Below are positions 9,646-18,517 of a stretch of 39,087 nt of DNA, in pieces. This stretch comes from Pyrinomonadaceae bacterium (GTDB lineage: Bacteria; Acidobacteriota; Blastocatellia; Pyrinomonadales; Pyrinomonadaceae), in the NCBI GenBank assembly GCA_030838445.1, contig JAUZFQ010000087.1, positions 1-39,087 on the forward strand. Direction: 5' to 3'. A program made the translations under genes and the position numbers. Under the pieces are notes generated by a model, which made no database searches, had not been told where the DNA came from, and saw nothing but the letters and a program-made list of their open reading frames with translations. The first letter of the stretch is position 1; each line of letters begins with the position of its first letter.

Positions 9646-11634
9646 ATGCCTTTTCAGCTTCGTTCAGATTTCACCCCGCAGGGCGATCAACCGCAGGCCA
9701 TCGAAGCGCTCGTGCGCGGCCTCGATGAAGGCCAGAAACATCAAGTGCTGCTCGGCATCACCGGCAGCGGCAAGACCTTCTCCGTCGCCTCTGTCATCCA
9801 GCTCACCCAACGCCCGACGCTCGTCATCGCCCACAACAAGACGCTCGCCGCGCAGTTGTATCAAGAGTTCAAAAACTTCTTCCCCGAAAACTCCGTCGAG
9901 TATTTCGTCTCCTACTACGACTACTACCAGCCGGAGGCTTACGTGCCCGCCGCCGACATGTACATCGAGAAAGAGGCGACCATCAACGAGGAGATTGACC
10001 GCCTCCGCCTCTCCGCGACGCGCGCCCTCTTCGAGCGGCGCGACGTGATCGTCGTCGCCTCCGTCTCTTGCATCTACGGCCTCGGCGACCCGGACGCTTA
10101 CTACAACATGCTCCTCTTCGTCGAGCCGGGCATGAAGATGTCGCGCGACGCGCTCGTCCAGAAACTCGTCGAGTTGCAGTACGAACGCTCCGACATCGAG
10201 TTCGACCGCGGCAGTTTCCGCGTGCGCGGCGACGTGGTGGAAATCTTTCCGAGTTATCAAGAGCAGGCTTACCGCATCGAACTGTGGGGCGACGAGATTG
10301 ATTCCATCTCCACCATTGACCCGCTGCTCGGCGAAGTCTTGCACAAGCACACCTCGCGCCTGCCGATCTACCCGAAGACGCACTACGTCATGTCGAAGCC
10401 CACCATCAAGCGCGCGATCAAGACGATCCGCGACGAGTTGAACTGGTGGGAGCCGAAGCTGATCGGCGAGGGCAAACTCGTCGAGGGGCAGCGACTTCAT
10501 CAACGCACGATGTATGACCTTGAGATGATCAAGGAGATGGGCTTCTGCCGCGGCATCGAAAACTACTCGCGCCACCTGACGGGCAAGAACCCCGGCGACC
10601 CGCCGCCGACACTCTTGGACTATCTGCCGCGCGACACGATGGTCGTGATTGACGAATCGCACCAGACCGTCCCGCAGGTGCGCGGCATGTTCAACGGCGA
10701 CCAGTCGCGCAAGCGCACGCTCGTCGAGTACGGCTTCCGCTTGCCGTCGGCGCTCGACAACCGCCCGCTCAACTTCGACGAGTTCAACGAGCGCATCGGT
10801 CAGGTCATCTACGTCTCGGCCACGCCCGGCCCTTACGAGTTGACGAAATCCGGCGGCGAAGTCATCGAACAGATCATTCGCCCGACCGGCCTGACTGACC
10901 CGATTGTGATCGTGCGCCCCGTCAAAGGGCAGATTGACGATCTCCTAGAAGAGTGCCGCCTGCGCGCCGAACGCAACGAGCGCGTGCTCGTCACCACGCT
11001 CACGAAAAAGATGTCGGAAGACTTGACCGAGTATTTCACGGAGGTCGGCGTCAAAGTGCGCTATCTCCACTCGGACATCGAGACGCTCGAACGCATCAAA
11101 ATCTTGCGCGACCTGCGCCGCGGCGAGTTCGACGTGCTCGTCGGCATCAACCTTCTGCGCGAGGGGTTGGACTTGCCCGAAGTTTCCCTCGTCGCGATCC
11201 TCGACGCCGACAAGGAAGGTTTCCTGCGCTCCGAGTCGTCGCTCATCCAGACCATCGGCCGCGCCGCGCGCCACTCTTCGGGCACGGCGATTCTGTACGC
11301 CGACCGCATCACCGATTCCATGAAGCGCGCGATTGACGAGACCGAGCGACGCCGCACCATCCAGCAGGAGTACAACGCGGAGCACGGCATCACGCCGCAG
11401 ACGATCATCAAACCTATCGACGCCACGCTCGTCACCGCCTACGAGGCCGACTACTTCAAAGTGCCGCTCGAACTCGAAGCCTTCGAGGAGTATTCGCGCG
11501 ACAAAATTGACGGCACCATTGCCCGCCTCGAAGCAGAGATGCGCCACGCCGCCAAGTCCATGGAGTTTGAACGCGCCGCCGAACTACGTGACCGCATCAA
11601 GTACCTGCGCGAGCGCGAGCTGACGATGACGTGA
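9646..11634 (+). CDS. uvrB: Excinuclease ABC subunit B
   Basis: Full-length Uvr[57 protein letters not shown]-terminal UVR motif. Confidence 0.98.
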   Translation: MPFQLRSDFTPQGDQPQAIEALVRGLDEGQKHQVLLGITGSGKTFSVASVIQLTQRPTLVIAHNKTLAAQLYQEFKNFFPENSVEYFVSYYDYYQPEAYVPAADMYIEKEATINEEIDRLRLSATRALFERRDVIVVASVSCIYGLGDPDAYYNMLLFVEPGMKMSRDALVQKLVELQYERSDIEFDRGSFRVRGDVVEIFPSYQEQAYRIELWGDEIDSISTIDPLLGEVLHKHTSRLPIYPKTHYVMSKPTIKRAIKTIRDELNWWEPKLIGEGKLVEGQRLHQRTMYDLEMIKEMGFCRGIENYSRHLTGKNPGDPPPTLLDYLPRDTMVVIDESHQTVPQVRGMFNGDQSRKRTLVEYGFRLPSALDNRPLNFDEFNERIGQVIYVSATPGPYELTKSGGEVIEQIIRPTGLTDPIVIVRPVKGQIDDLLEECRLRAERNERVLVTTLTKKMSEDLTEYFTEVGVKVRYLHSDIETLERIKILRDLRRGEFDVLVGINLLREGLDLPEVSLVAILDADKEGFLRSESSLIQTIGRAARHSSGTAILYADRITDSMKRAIDETERRRTIQQEYNAEHGITPQTIIKPIDATLVTAYEADYFKVPLELEAFEEYSRDKIDGTIARLEAEMRHAAKSMEFERAAELRDRIKYLRERELTMT

Positions 11635-11635
11635 G

Positions 11636-11820
11636 AACAGTGACGTGAGAACAGTGACAAGTGACGAGTGACGAGTGACAAGAGAAGACAAGTAAATCGT
11701 GAATCGTCAATCGTTAATAGACAAAGACAGTTTTCCTTTAGTGGCGATTCACGATTCGCCAGTCACGGTTGACGCTTCCAGTCTTTAACTCGTCACTCGT
11801 CACTTGTCACTCGTCACTTA
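11636..11820. repeat. Nested inverted heptamer-type repeats (AGTGACG units)
   Basis: Perfect 24-nt arms agtgacaagtgacgagtgacgagt (11653-11676) and its reverse complement (11788-11811); inner 12-nt arms aatcgtgaatcg (11695-11706) / cgattcacgatt (11745-11756). Confidence 0.88.
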
Positions 11821-11825
11821 AAAAT

Positions 11826-13340
11826 ATGTTGAATAAGTCTAAGCCGGACGAGATGCAGTCGTATCTCGCGGACGCGAGCAACCTCGCGGGCGGGCACGCG
11901 GCGAGCGTCGTGTTTCCCGAAACGGCGGAAGAGGTGGCGGCCGTGTTGGCTGATGCTTCTCGTGACGGCGTTCCCGTCACGGTGTCGGGCGCGGGGACGG
12001 GCGTCGTGGGCGGGCGCGTGCCGTTCGGCGGGATCGTGCTGGCGACCGACAGGTTGAATCGCATTAAGGAGATCGTGGCCGGGGAACAGGGCGGCGGGCG
12101 CGGGACGGTCGAGGCAGGCGTGACGCTCGCGGACTTCCGGCGCGAGGTTGAGGGCAGAGGGATGTTGTATCCGCCCGACCCGACCGAGTGGAGTTGCTAC
12201 ATGGGCGGCACGGTGGTGACGAACGCTTCGGGCGCACGCACGTTCAAGTACGGCGCGACGCGCCCGTACATACGCCGCTTGAAGATCGCGCTCGCGTCAG
12301 GCGACCTGCTCGATCTCGCGCGCGGCGAGGTGTTCGCAGACGGAGAGGGGCGTCTGCGAATCCCGCTCGGCGCGGGGCGGGCGGTTGAGGCGCAGTTGCC
12401 CGCGTACCGGATGCCGCAGACGCGTAAGCACGCCGCCGGTTATTACGTCGAGCCGGGAATGGACGCCATTGATCTCTTCATCGGGAGCGAGGGCACGCTC
12501 GGCGTCGTCGTCGAAATCGAGGCCGCGCTCTTGCCGAAACCGGCGGGCGTCCTCGGCGGCGTCGTCTTTTTCACGGAAGAAGAAAAACTGCTTGCCTTCG
12601 TCCGCGCCGCGCGCGAGGCATCGCTCGCCACGCGCGCCAGGCGTGACGAACAACAGGGCGGCGGGTTGGACGCACGCGCGCTCGAATACTTCGACGCCGA
12701 AGCACTCGGCTTCCTACGCGGGAAATATCCGAGCATCCCCGGCGGCGCGCAGGGCGCGGTCTTCTTCGAGCAGGAGACGAACGCCGCGTCGGAAGAACAA
12801 CTGATGGACGCGTGGCTCGCGCTGCTCGAACGACACGAGGCCGCGCTCGACGCCTCCTGGTTCGCCACGGCCGAACGCGATCAAACGCGTCTGCGCGAGT
12901 TTCGCCACGCGCTCCCCGTCCTCGTCAACGAGTGGCTCGCGCGCCACGGTCAACGCAAAGTCTCGACCGACATGTCCGTGCCCGACGAAGCGTTCGCCGC
13001 CATGCTCCGCTTCTATCAGGAGACCCTGCGCGCGAGCGGCCTGCAATACGTCATCTTCGGCCACATCGGCGACAACCACGTCCACGTCAACATCCTCCCG
13101 CGCGATCAAGATCAAGCGACGCAGGCGCGCGAGATTTACGGACGCTTCATCGCCCGCGCCGTCTCGGTCGGCGGCACGATCTCGGCCGAACACGGCGTCG
13201 GGAAGATCAAACGCGACTACCTGCGCGCACTCTACGGCGACGATGCCTTACGCCAGATGGCCGCCCTCAAACGCGCCTTCGACCCCGCCTGCATCCTCGG
13301 CCGCGGGAACATCTTCGCGGAAGAGTTTTTAAAGCAGTGA
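11826..13340 (+). CDS. FAD-binding oxidase, GlcD / D-lactate dehydrogenase-like
   Basis: VSGAGTGVVGGRVPFGG, MGGTVVTNASGARTFKYGATRPYI, GSEGTLGVV, HIGDNHVHVNI, ISAEHGVGKIKRDYL. Start moved to ATG 11826 because the longer ORF translates the repeat. Confidence 0.9.
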   Translation: MLNKSKPDEMQSYLADASNLAGGHAASVVFPETAEEVAAVLADASRDGVPVTVSGAGTGVVGGRVPFGGIVLATDRLNRIKEIVAGEQGGGRGTVEAGVTLADFRREVEGRGMLYPPDPTEWSCYMGGTVVTNASGARTFKYGATRPYIRRLKIALASGDLLDLARGEVFADGEGRLRIPLGAGRAVEAQLPAYRMPQTRKHAAGYYVEPGMDAIDLFIGSEGTLGVVVEIEAALLPKPAGVLGGVVFFTEEEKLLAFVRAAREASLATRARRDEQQGGGLDARALEYFDAEALGFLRGKYPSIPGGAQGAVFFEQETNAASEEQLMDAWLALLERHEAALDASWFATAERDQTRLREFRHALPVLVNEWLARHGQRKVSTDMSVPDEAFAAMLRFYQETLRASGLQYVIFGHIGDNHVHVNILPRDQDQATQAREIYGRFIARAVSVGGTISAEHGVGKIKRDYLRALYGDDALRQMAALKRAFDPACILGRGNIFAEEFLKQ

Positions 13341-13520
13341 CGAGTGACGAGTGACGAGTGACGAGTTAAAATCTCTCGTCGCTTCGTGCGCGCCACTCGT
13401 TACGCGTCAGTGTTCTTATTCATCACTCGTTAATCGACACTGTTCTTACTGGTCGCTTGTCACTGCTCTTACTGGTTACTGTTCTAACTTGTCACTCGTC
13501 ACTCGTCACTTGTCACTGTT
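13336..13520. repeat. Inverted heptamer-type repeats; the first array overlaps the upstream stop codon
   Basis: agtgacgagtgacgagtgacgagtgacgagtt (13336-13367) opposed to aacttgtcactcgtcactcgtcacttgtcactg (13486-13518), with ctgttcttactgg-like repeats between. Confidence 0.85.
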
Positions 13521-13525
13521 CTCAT

Positions 13526-14701
13526 ATGTTTCGTTTCAACACCGCAGGCGAATCACACGGGCGCGCGCTCGTCGCGATAGTGGAAGGTCTGCCTGCGGGC
13601 GTGCCCGTCGAGATCGAGTCGATCAATTGCGAACTCGCGCGGCGGCAGTGGGGCTACGGGCGCGGCGGGCGGATGAAGATCGAGCAGGATCGCGCGGAGA
13701 TTTTGAGCGGCGTCAGGCATGGACGGACGCTCGGTTCACCCGTCGCCCTGTTGATTGAAAACAAGGATTGGAAGAACTGGACGGAGGTGATGTCGGCGGA
13801 GGCGCGCGCGGAGGAGATCGCGCCGGAGAAGTCGCGGCGCGTGAAGCGCCCGCGCCCCGGCCACGCAGACCTCGCGGGCGGGTTGAAGTACGGCACGCGG
13901 GATTTGCGCGACGTGCTCGAACGCGCGTCGGCGCGCGAGACGGCGGCGCGCGTGGGCGTCGGCGCGCTGGCGAAACAACTGCTCGCCGCGTTCGGAGTTG
14001 AAATCTTGAGCCACGTCGCCCAACTCGGCGGCGTGCCCGCCGCGCCGCTGCGTTTGCAGTGGGATGAGATCGCCGCGATTCCGGATGACGCGCCGTTGCG
14101 TTGCGGCGACGCTGAGGCGCAGGCGCGGATGGTCGAGTTGATTGACGAGAAGCGGCGCGAGGGCGACACGCTCGGCGGCGTCTTCGAGGTCGTCGCGCGC
14201 GGCGTCGTCGCGGGGCTGGGGGCGCACACGTCCTGGGACGAGAAGTTGGACGGGCGTCTGGCGCAAGCGTTGATGTCCATCCCGGCGGTGAAGGCCGTCG
14301 CCATCGGCGCGGGCGTGGAGGCCAGCGCGCTCGCCGGGTCTGAGGTTCACGACGAGATCAACTACGACCGGGAGATGCGCGCGTTCACGCGCCCGACGAA
14401 CCGCGCCGGGGGCTTGGAGGGCGGCATCACGAACGGCGAAGAGTTGCGCGTCAGCGGCCACCTCAAGCCGATCTCGACGCTCCGGCGCGCGCTCCGTTCC
14501 GTGGACATTGACACGAAAGAGGAAGAGTCGGCCGCCTTCGAGCGTTCCGACGTGACGGCCGTCCCGGCGGCGGGAGTGATCGGCGAGGCGATGGTCGCGC
14601 TCGTCCTCGCACGCGCCATGCGCGAGAAGTTCGGCGGCGACAGTCTCACAGAGATGCGCCGCAACTTCGACGGCTACCAGGCACAGTTGCGCGATTACTG
14701 A
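13526..14701 (+). CDS. aroC: Chorismate synthase
   Basis: [81 protein letters not shown]. Confidence 0.97.
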   Translation: MFRFNTAGESHGRALVAIVEGLPAGVPVEIESINCELARRQWGYGRGGRMKIEQDRAEILSGVRHGRTLGSPVALLIENKDWKNWTEVMSAEARAEEIAPEKSRRVKRPRPGHADLAGGLKYGTRDLRDVLERASARETAARVGVGALAKQLLAAFGVEILSHVAQLGGVPAAPLRLQWDEIAAIPDDAPLRCGDAEAQARMVELIDEKRREGDTLGGVFEVVARGVVAGLGAHTSWDEKLDGRLAQALMSIPAVKAVAIGAGVEASALAGSEVHDEINYDREMRAFTRPTNRAGGLEGGITNGEELRVSGHLKPISTLRRALRSVDIDTKEEESAAFERSDVTAVPAAGVIGEAMVALVLARAMREKFGGDSLTEMRRNFDGYQAQLRDY

Positions 14702-14709
14702 TGAAGTTT

Positions 14710-15570
14710 TTATGAACCCGCGATGCGGCGGTAGCGTGCTTCGATGAGCATGTAGAGGCCGTAGGCGACGAGGCCGAGGGCGACGCCGCCGAGCAGCCAC
14801 TTGCCGTAGGACTGCTGGATGAGGACTTGGAGCGCGCCGTCCAAGCCTTTCGCTTGCGACGAGTCGTAGTGCCACGCGGCGACGATCAGGAAGCCGCCGA
14901 CGATCAGGAAGACGATGCCCCGCGCGATGAAGCCGAAGCGCCCGCTGCGCGTCGCCCAGAGGATGCCGCGCTCGCTCATCTCGCCGGTCTTCAGCCGCTT
15001 GCGAAACTTTGCCGTGTAGCCCTTGTAACACTGGTAGAGGCCGTAACCGATCACAGAGAGGCCGCCGAGGACGACCAGCCAGTTGCCGAAAGGGAACTCC
15101 ATCACGCGCGCCGTCCAGGACTCGGCCGCGCTCGGCTGGCCGTCGTCCGACGCGCCGAAGAGGATGCGCGCCGCCGAGTAGGCGAGACCGGCGTAGACGA
15201 GGCCGCTGCCGGTGTAGCCGAGGCGCAGGGCGATGCCTTTCGCGTTTGTCCCCTTATCGTCTGCGTCCGTGATCGCCTGCACCAGACGCCAGATGACGTA
15301 GCCGAGCAGCCCGAAGGCGACGACGCCCAGCATCACCCGGCCGAAAGGCTGCCGCACGATTGAACGCATCGCGCCCTTCGTGCCCGTCGTTTCGCCGCCC
15401 ATCCCCAACGCCGCCAGCGTCGCCAGCGCGCCCACCACGATGTAGACGACGCCCTTCGCCGCGTAACCGAAACGCGCGAGGCGTTCCACCCACGGGTTCT
15501 TCCCGACCTTCTCCGCCACCTCATCCGCGGCCTCTTTAACGTCCTTGATTGCCGAATTTGTCTCACCCAT
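14710..15570 (-). CDS. DUF1206-type multi-TM membrane protein
   Basis: Repeated hydrophobic units (ARFGYAAKGVVYIVVGALA, LRLGYTGSGLVYAGLAYSA, GRFGFIARGIVFLIVGGFL) typical of DUF1206. Confidence 0.85.
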   Translation of the reverse strand: MGETNSAIKDVKEAADEVAEKVGKNPWVERLARFGYAAKGVVYIVVGALATLAALGMGGETTGTKGAMRSIVRQPFGRVMLGVVAFGLLGYVIWRLVQAITDADDKGTNAKGIALRLGYTGSGLVYAGLAYSAARILFGASDDGQPSAAESWTARVMEFPFGNWLVVLGGLSVIGYGLYQCYKGYTAKFRKRLKTGEMSERGILWATRSGRFGFIARGIVFLIVGGFLIVAAWHYDSSQAKGLDGALQVLIQQSYGKWLLGGVALGLVAYGLYMLIEARYRRIAGS

Positions 15571-15846
15571 TTGTGCTTAGCCCGTCTCCCGCATGTCGAG
15601 TTTTGTGAAAACGATGCTAACACCGATCCGAAGTTGCCCGAAAGATTAATCTCAAACTGCCCGTCCCGTCACTGTCTCGACGCCCCTCTAACGACCCCGA
15701 ATCAACCTGTCAACCGACCCTTTTAACGGGTCTGAAATGCCCCCACTGAAAATTTTTTTCGTGGGCTAAACCCCTGTTATTAGAGAGATTCTGTACAGTT
15801 GCAGCTTTTATTGCATGGGGTTGGTGACTTATCTCACGCTCCTGAG

Positions 15847-15874
15847 TTGACATCTCCGAAAAGTCGTGTATGAT
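15847..15874 (+). promoter_or_regulatory. Strong sigma70-like promoter upstream of the biosynthetic cluster
   Basis: TTGACA (15847-15852) - N16 - TATGAT (15869-15874). Confidence 0.7.
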
Positions 15875-16028
15875 CAGCGGCGTCTTAGGGCACTCCCATA
15901 TCTCATCCGCTCTCAATAGCGCTGTTCTCAGAGCGTTTAGTTGTAAGCAGGGCAGGTGATTTTGGTTTTTTTCTTGAGACCCCCCACAGATAGCTCAGCA
16001 GCTCGTTAAATTCAAATCTTGAATCAGC

Positions 16029-16069
16029 TTCGGCGGGAAGAACTGCGCCGGAGCATGACGGCAGTCTGC
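16029..16069 (+). repeat. Leader direct repeat, copy 1
   Basis: ttcggcgggaagaactgcgccggagcatgacggcagtctgc; the last 26 nt are identical to copy 2. Confidence 0.9.
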
Positions 16070-16186
16070 GCTGTTGTGGGTAAATTTGGGAAACACCTCA
16101 ACTTTAGTTATTGGTTTTGCGACGATAACTACTGGTGATTTCTTCTTAAACCTCATTTCGCAGCATACATTCTGATTATTTTTTCA

Positions 16187-16226
16187 TTCGGCGAAAGCAA
16201 TGCGCCGGAGCATGACGGCAGTCTGC
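16187..16226 (+). repeat. Leader direct repeat, copy 2
   Basis: ttcggcgaaagcaatgcgccggagcatgacggcagtctgc; 26-nt identical core tgcgccggagcatgacggcagtctgc, cores 157 bp apart. Confidence 0.9.
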
Positions 16227-16436
16227 CCATTTCGGCAGTAACAAGGAAATGGCAGGCGGTTTCGTCGCGCGACAAAGCGAATTAATTTTGTTGAGAGCAT
16301 GTTTTCATGCCGGACGGATTAATCCTTGTCAGCTTGATGAACCAATGTGCTCACGGGCTAATCAAGCGATTAGACCTGCATAACATCAAGGGGAGTTGGT
16401 CGCCAACGCTGCTCTGCGACGGGCAGGGAAATAATC

Positions 16437-17075
16437 ATGTCGGATCCTCGCAAAAATCATTCTACGCAGTGGTTTGCTGTCCAGGTGCAGCAAAAGTATG
16501 AGAGCTTAACCGCAAATCTTCTCCAGTATAAGGGGTACGAGACCTACGTCCCGATGTACGCGCCCGCGGCGACGGGGCGCAAACGTCCGCGCGCGGAAAA
16601 CCGCCAGCGTCCCGTGTTCCCCGGTTACATCTTCACGCGCTTTTGCTGGGAAGACACTTCCACAGTCCGTTCCGGCGCGGGGATCATCACGACGGCGGGC
16701 GTCATCCGCATCGTCGGCGCGGGGCGCACGCCTGTCCCCGTCCAGGACGAAGAGATCGAAATCATCCAACGCGTACTCGATTCCGGCCTTGAGACCGAGC
16801 CGTGGCCTTACCTGCACGTCGGGCAGCAGGTTCAGATCGAGGAAGGGCCTTTGCGCGGCGTCAACGGGATCATTCAGGCGAAGGAGAACCGACACCAGTT
16901 GGTCGTCTCGGTCGAGTTGCTGCAACGCTCGCTCGCCGTGGTGATTGATTGCGAGTGGGTCAACCCGGTCTCTTTGTCAATGGGAGCGGCCGCCGCCGTC
17001 CAGTACCAGCCGCCCGCGCCTCCCGCGTGGCGCGGCCGGGAAGCGACGCACGAAGAATTTAGACGAGTCCGCTAG
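16437..17075 (+). CDS. Specialised NusG paralog (LoaP/RfaH/UpxY-like transcription antitermination factor)
   Basis: NGN domain (QWFAVQVQQKYESLTANLLQYKGYETYVP...RPVFPGYIFTRF...GVIRIVGAGRTPVPVQDEEIEII) plus KOW (VGQQVQIEEGPLRGVNGII); isolated from the secE/rplKA context, at the head of an NRPS cluster. Confidence 0.88.
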   Translation: MSDPRKNHSTQWFAVQVQQKYESLTANLLQYKGYETYVPMYAPAATGRKRPRAENRQRPVFPGYIFTRFCWEDTSTVRSGAGIITTAGVIRIVGAGRTPVPVQDEEIEIIQRVLDSGLETEPWPYLHVGQQVQIEEGPLRGVNGIIQAKENRHQLVVSVELLQRSLAVVIDCEWVNPVSLSMGAAAAVQYQPPAPPAWRGREATHEEFRRVR

Positions 17076-17096
17076 AGAGTCCACAGGAGAAATCGC

Positions 17097-18161
17097 ATGG
17101 AACGGCAGTACAGTCTGACAGACGAAGAGGTGAGCAAGTTCGAGGCCGACGGGTTCATCGGCCCGTTCGATTCCGGCATGCCGCCGCACGAGATTGAAGC
17201 GTTGCGCGGCTTCTTCGAGGACGTGATGAGCCGCCAGCCGGATCATCCGCTCTACGGGCGTTTTTCCGTCCGCGACTATCACCTCGCCAACCGGCAGTTG
17301 CTCTCGCTGTTCACGCGCCCTGAGATCGTGGATCGTCTAGTCGCCATCGCGGGCGAAGATTTGACGCTCTGGCGGTCGAAGCTGTTCTACAAGCGCGCGG
17401 GCGAAGGCGACCTCGGCTGGCATCAGGACTGGGGCTTTTTCAACGGCGAGGAGATCGGCAACGACAAGCCGAGCCTGCTGCCGACGAGCACCACCGACTA
17501 CTGGGACTTGGCGGTCTGGACGGCGCTCGAAGACATGAACTACGACAACGGGCCGCTACAGTTCGTGCGCGGCACGCACAAGCGCCGGTATCCGATTGAG
17601 ATGGTGCCGATGCCGAAGTCGGCCTTCTTCGCAGACCCGTTCGTCAACGTTGACGATCCCTCAGAGATCGTCGAACTGGCGAAGCGTTCGCGGCTCGTGC
17701 TCGACGTGGACACCTCGCGCCTGTTCGACGGCATAGACACCAGCACGCTCACCATCGAAGGCACGAAGAAGATCGTGCAGGACGAACTATCGCGTCTGAG
17801 GGCGGCCATCACGCTGCCCTTCGAGTGCGACCCGTCGGACATCGTGACGGTGCTGCCGAAGGCGGGACAGTTCGTGATCTTCACCGAACGCACGATGCAC
17901 GGCTCGCTCGCGAACACCACGACGCGCAGCCGCGCGGCGATCAACTGCCGCGTCACGCCGACCGACACGCTCATCTATCCCGGCCGCCTGCGCGGCGACT
18001 TCATTGACGGCTCGAACGTGAACATCGCCAAACACAAGTGCATCCTCGTTTCCGGCCGCGACTTGAACGGGCAAAACGTGTACGGGGAAACCGAGCCGCA
18101 GCCGCTCGCGGCCGCGCCGCCGTCTTCCGACTTTTCCTACGCCGCCCACGGCGCGGATTAA
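17097..18161 (+). CDS. Phytanoyl-CoA dioxygenase (PhyH) family Fe(II)/2-oxoglutarate oxygenase
   Basis: LGWHQDWGFF (HxD), DNGPLQFVRGTHKRRYP, MHGSLANTTTRSRAAINCR (distal His/Arg). Confidence 0.85.
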   Translation: MERQYSLTDEEVSKFEADGFIGPFDSGMPPHEIEALRGFFEDVMSRQPDHPLYGRFSVRDYHLANRQLLSLFTRPEIVDRLVAIAGEDLTLWRSKLFYKRAGEGDLGWHQDWGFFNGEEIGNDKPSLLPTSTTDYWDLAVWTALEDMNYDNGPLQFVRGTHKRRYPIEMVPMPKSAFFADPFVNVDDPSEIVELAKRSRLVLDVDTSRLFDGIDTSTLTIEGTKKIVQDELSRLRAAITLPFECDPSDIVTVLPKAGQFVIFTERTMHGSLANTTTRSRAAINCRVTPTDTLIYPGRLRGDFIDGSNVNIAKHKCILVSGRDLNGQNVYGETEPQPLAAAPPSSDFSYAAHGAD

Positions 18162-18246
18162 AAGTTTAGCGCGAAGGGCTGCTCACAAAAGTCCTCACAA
18201 CTCTTCCGAGCGTCTCGCTCCCCTGACAACTTTCGACTGCGTAACT

Positions 18247-18284
18247 CCAGCGTCGCGTGTTCACTCGCGACGCCGGAATTTTCT
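18247..18284 (+). terminator. Terminator-like hairpin between the dioxygenase and M28 genes
   Basis: GCGTCGCG (18250-18257) / CGCGACGC (18266-18273) perfect 8-bp stem, 8-nt loop, then cggaattttc. Confidence 0.5.
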
Positions 18285-18342
18285 CGCGCCCTCCTGCGTG
18301 TGGTCGTCCGCCATAGTAGCGACGCGCCGGAAGCCGCGCTAG

Positions 18343-18374
18343 AGACCTTCTCCGAACGCAGACCTTCTCCGAAC
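18343..18374. repeat. Short tandem direct repeat
   Basis: agaccttctccgaac twice at 17-bp spacing. Confidence 0.8.
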
Positions 18375-18517
18375 AAGGGTTAGTTCTTCGACCGCCGATT
18401 CGATCATCCCCGCTCTGAAACGAGCCTTAGTTTCCCGTCCGTTACATTCCGCCGCTCACACGTAGTCGCCGCCCGGCGTGCGACAGGCTACGCGTGCGCC
18501 GAGTGCGAGAGGAAAGA

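Larger units (their letters stand above)
15881..16436 (+). promoter_or_regulatory. Long 5' leader with duplicated element and serial hairpins, upstream of the NusG-like gene
   Basis: About 555 nt with no convincing ORF. Hairpins: ccatttc/gaaatgg (16227-16252), gcatg-tttt-catgc (16297-16310), palindrome ggattaatcc (16316-16325), ctaatc-aagc-gattag (16358-16373), gttgg-tcg-ccaac (16395-16407). Confidence 0.55.

Noticed and set aside
11769-11825. N-terminal extension of the oxidase ORF (MTLPVFNSSLVTCHSSLKN)
   Set aside because: It is a translation of the heptamer repeat; the GlcD-like protein starts convincingly at 11826. The same applies to aroC 13457-13525.
11640-13520. Possible CRISPR array in the short repeats
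   Set aside because: Units are contiguous 7-mers without unique ~30-nt spacers, arranged as inverted pairs, and no cas genes are visible.
14702-14709. Terminator between convergent aroC and the DUF1206 gene
   Set aside because: Only 8 bp between the ORF ends and no clear hairpin plus U-tract visible.
15710-15916. 68-aa minus-strand ORF over the promoter
   Set aside because: No recognisable motif and it covers the strong plus-strand promoter; likely chance.
16307-16501. 64-aa ORF in the leader
   Set aside because: Overlaps the NusG-like start in another frame, no recognisable domain; coincides with RNA hairpins. A leader peptide cannot be fully excluded.
17097-18161. SyrB2-like halogenase
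   Set aside because: HxD motif intact (HQD), whereas halogenases carry Ala/Gly at that position.
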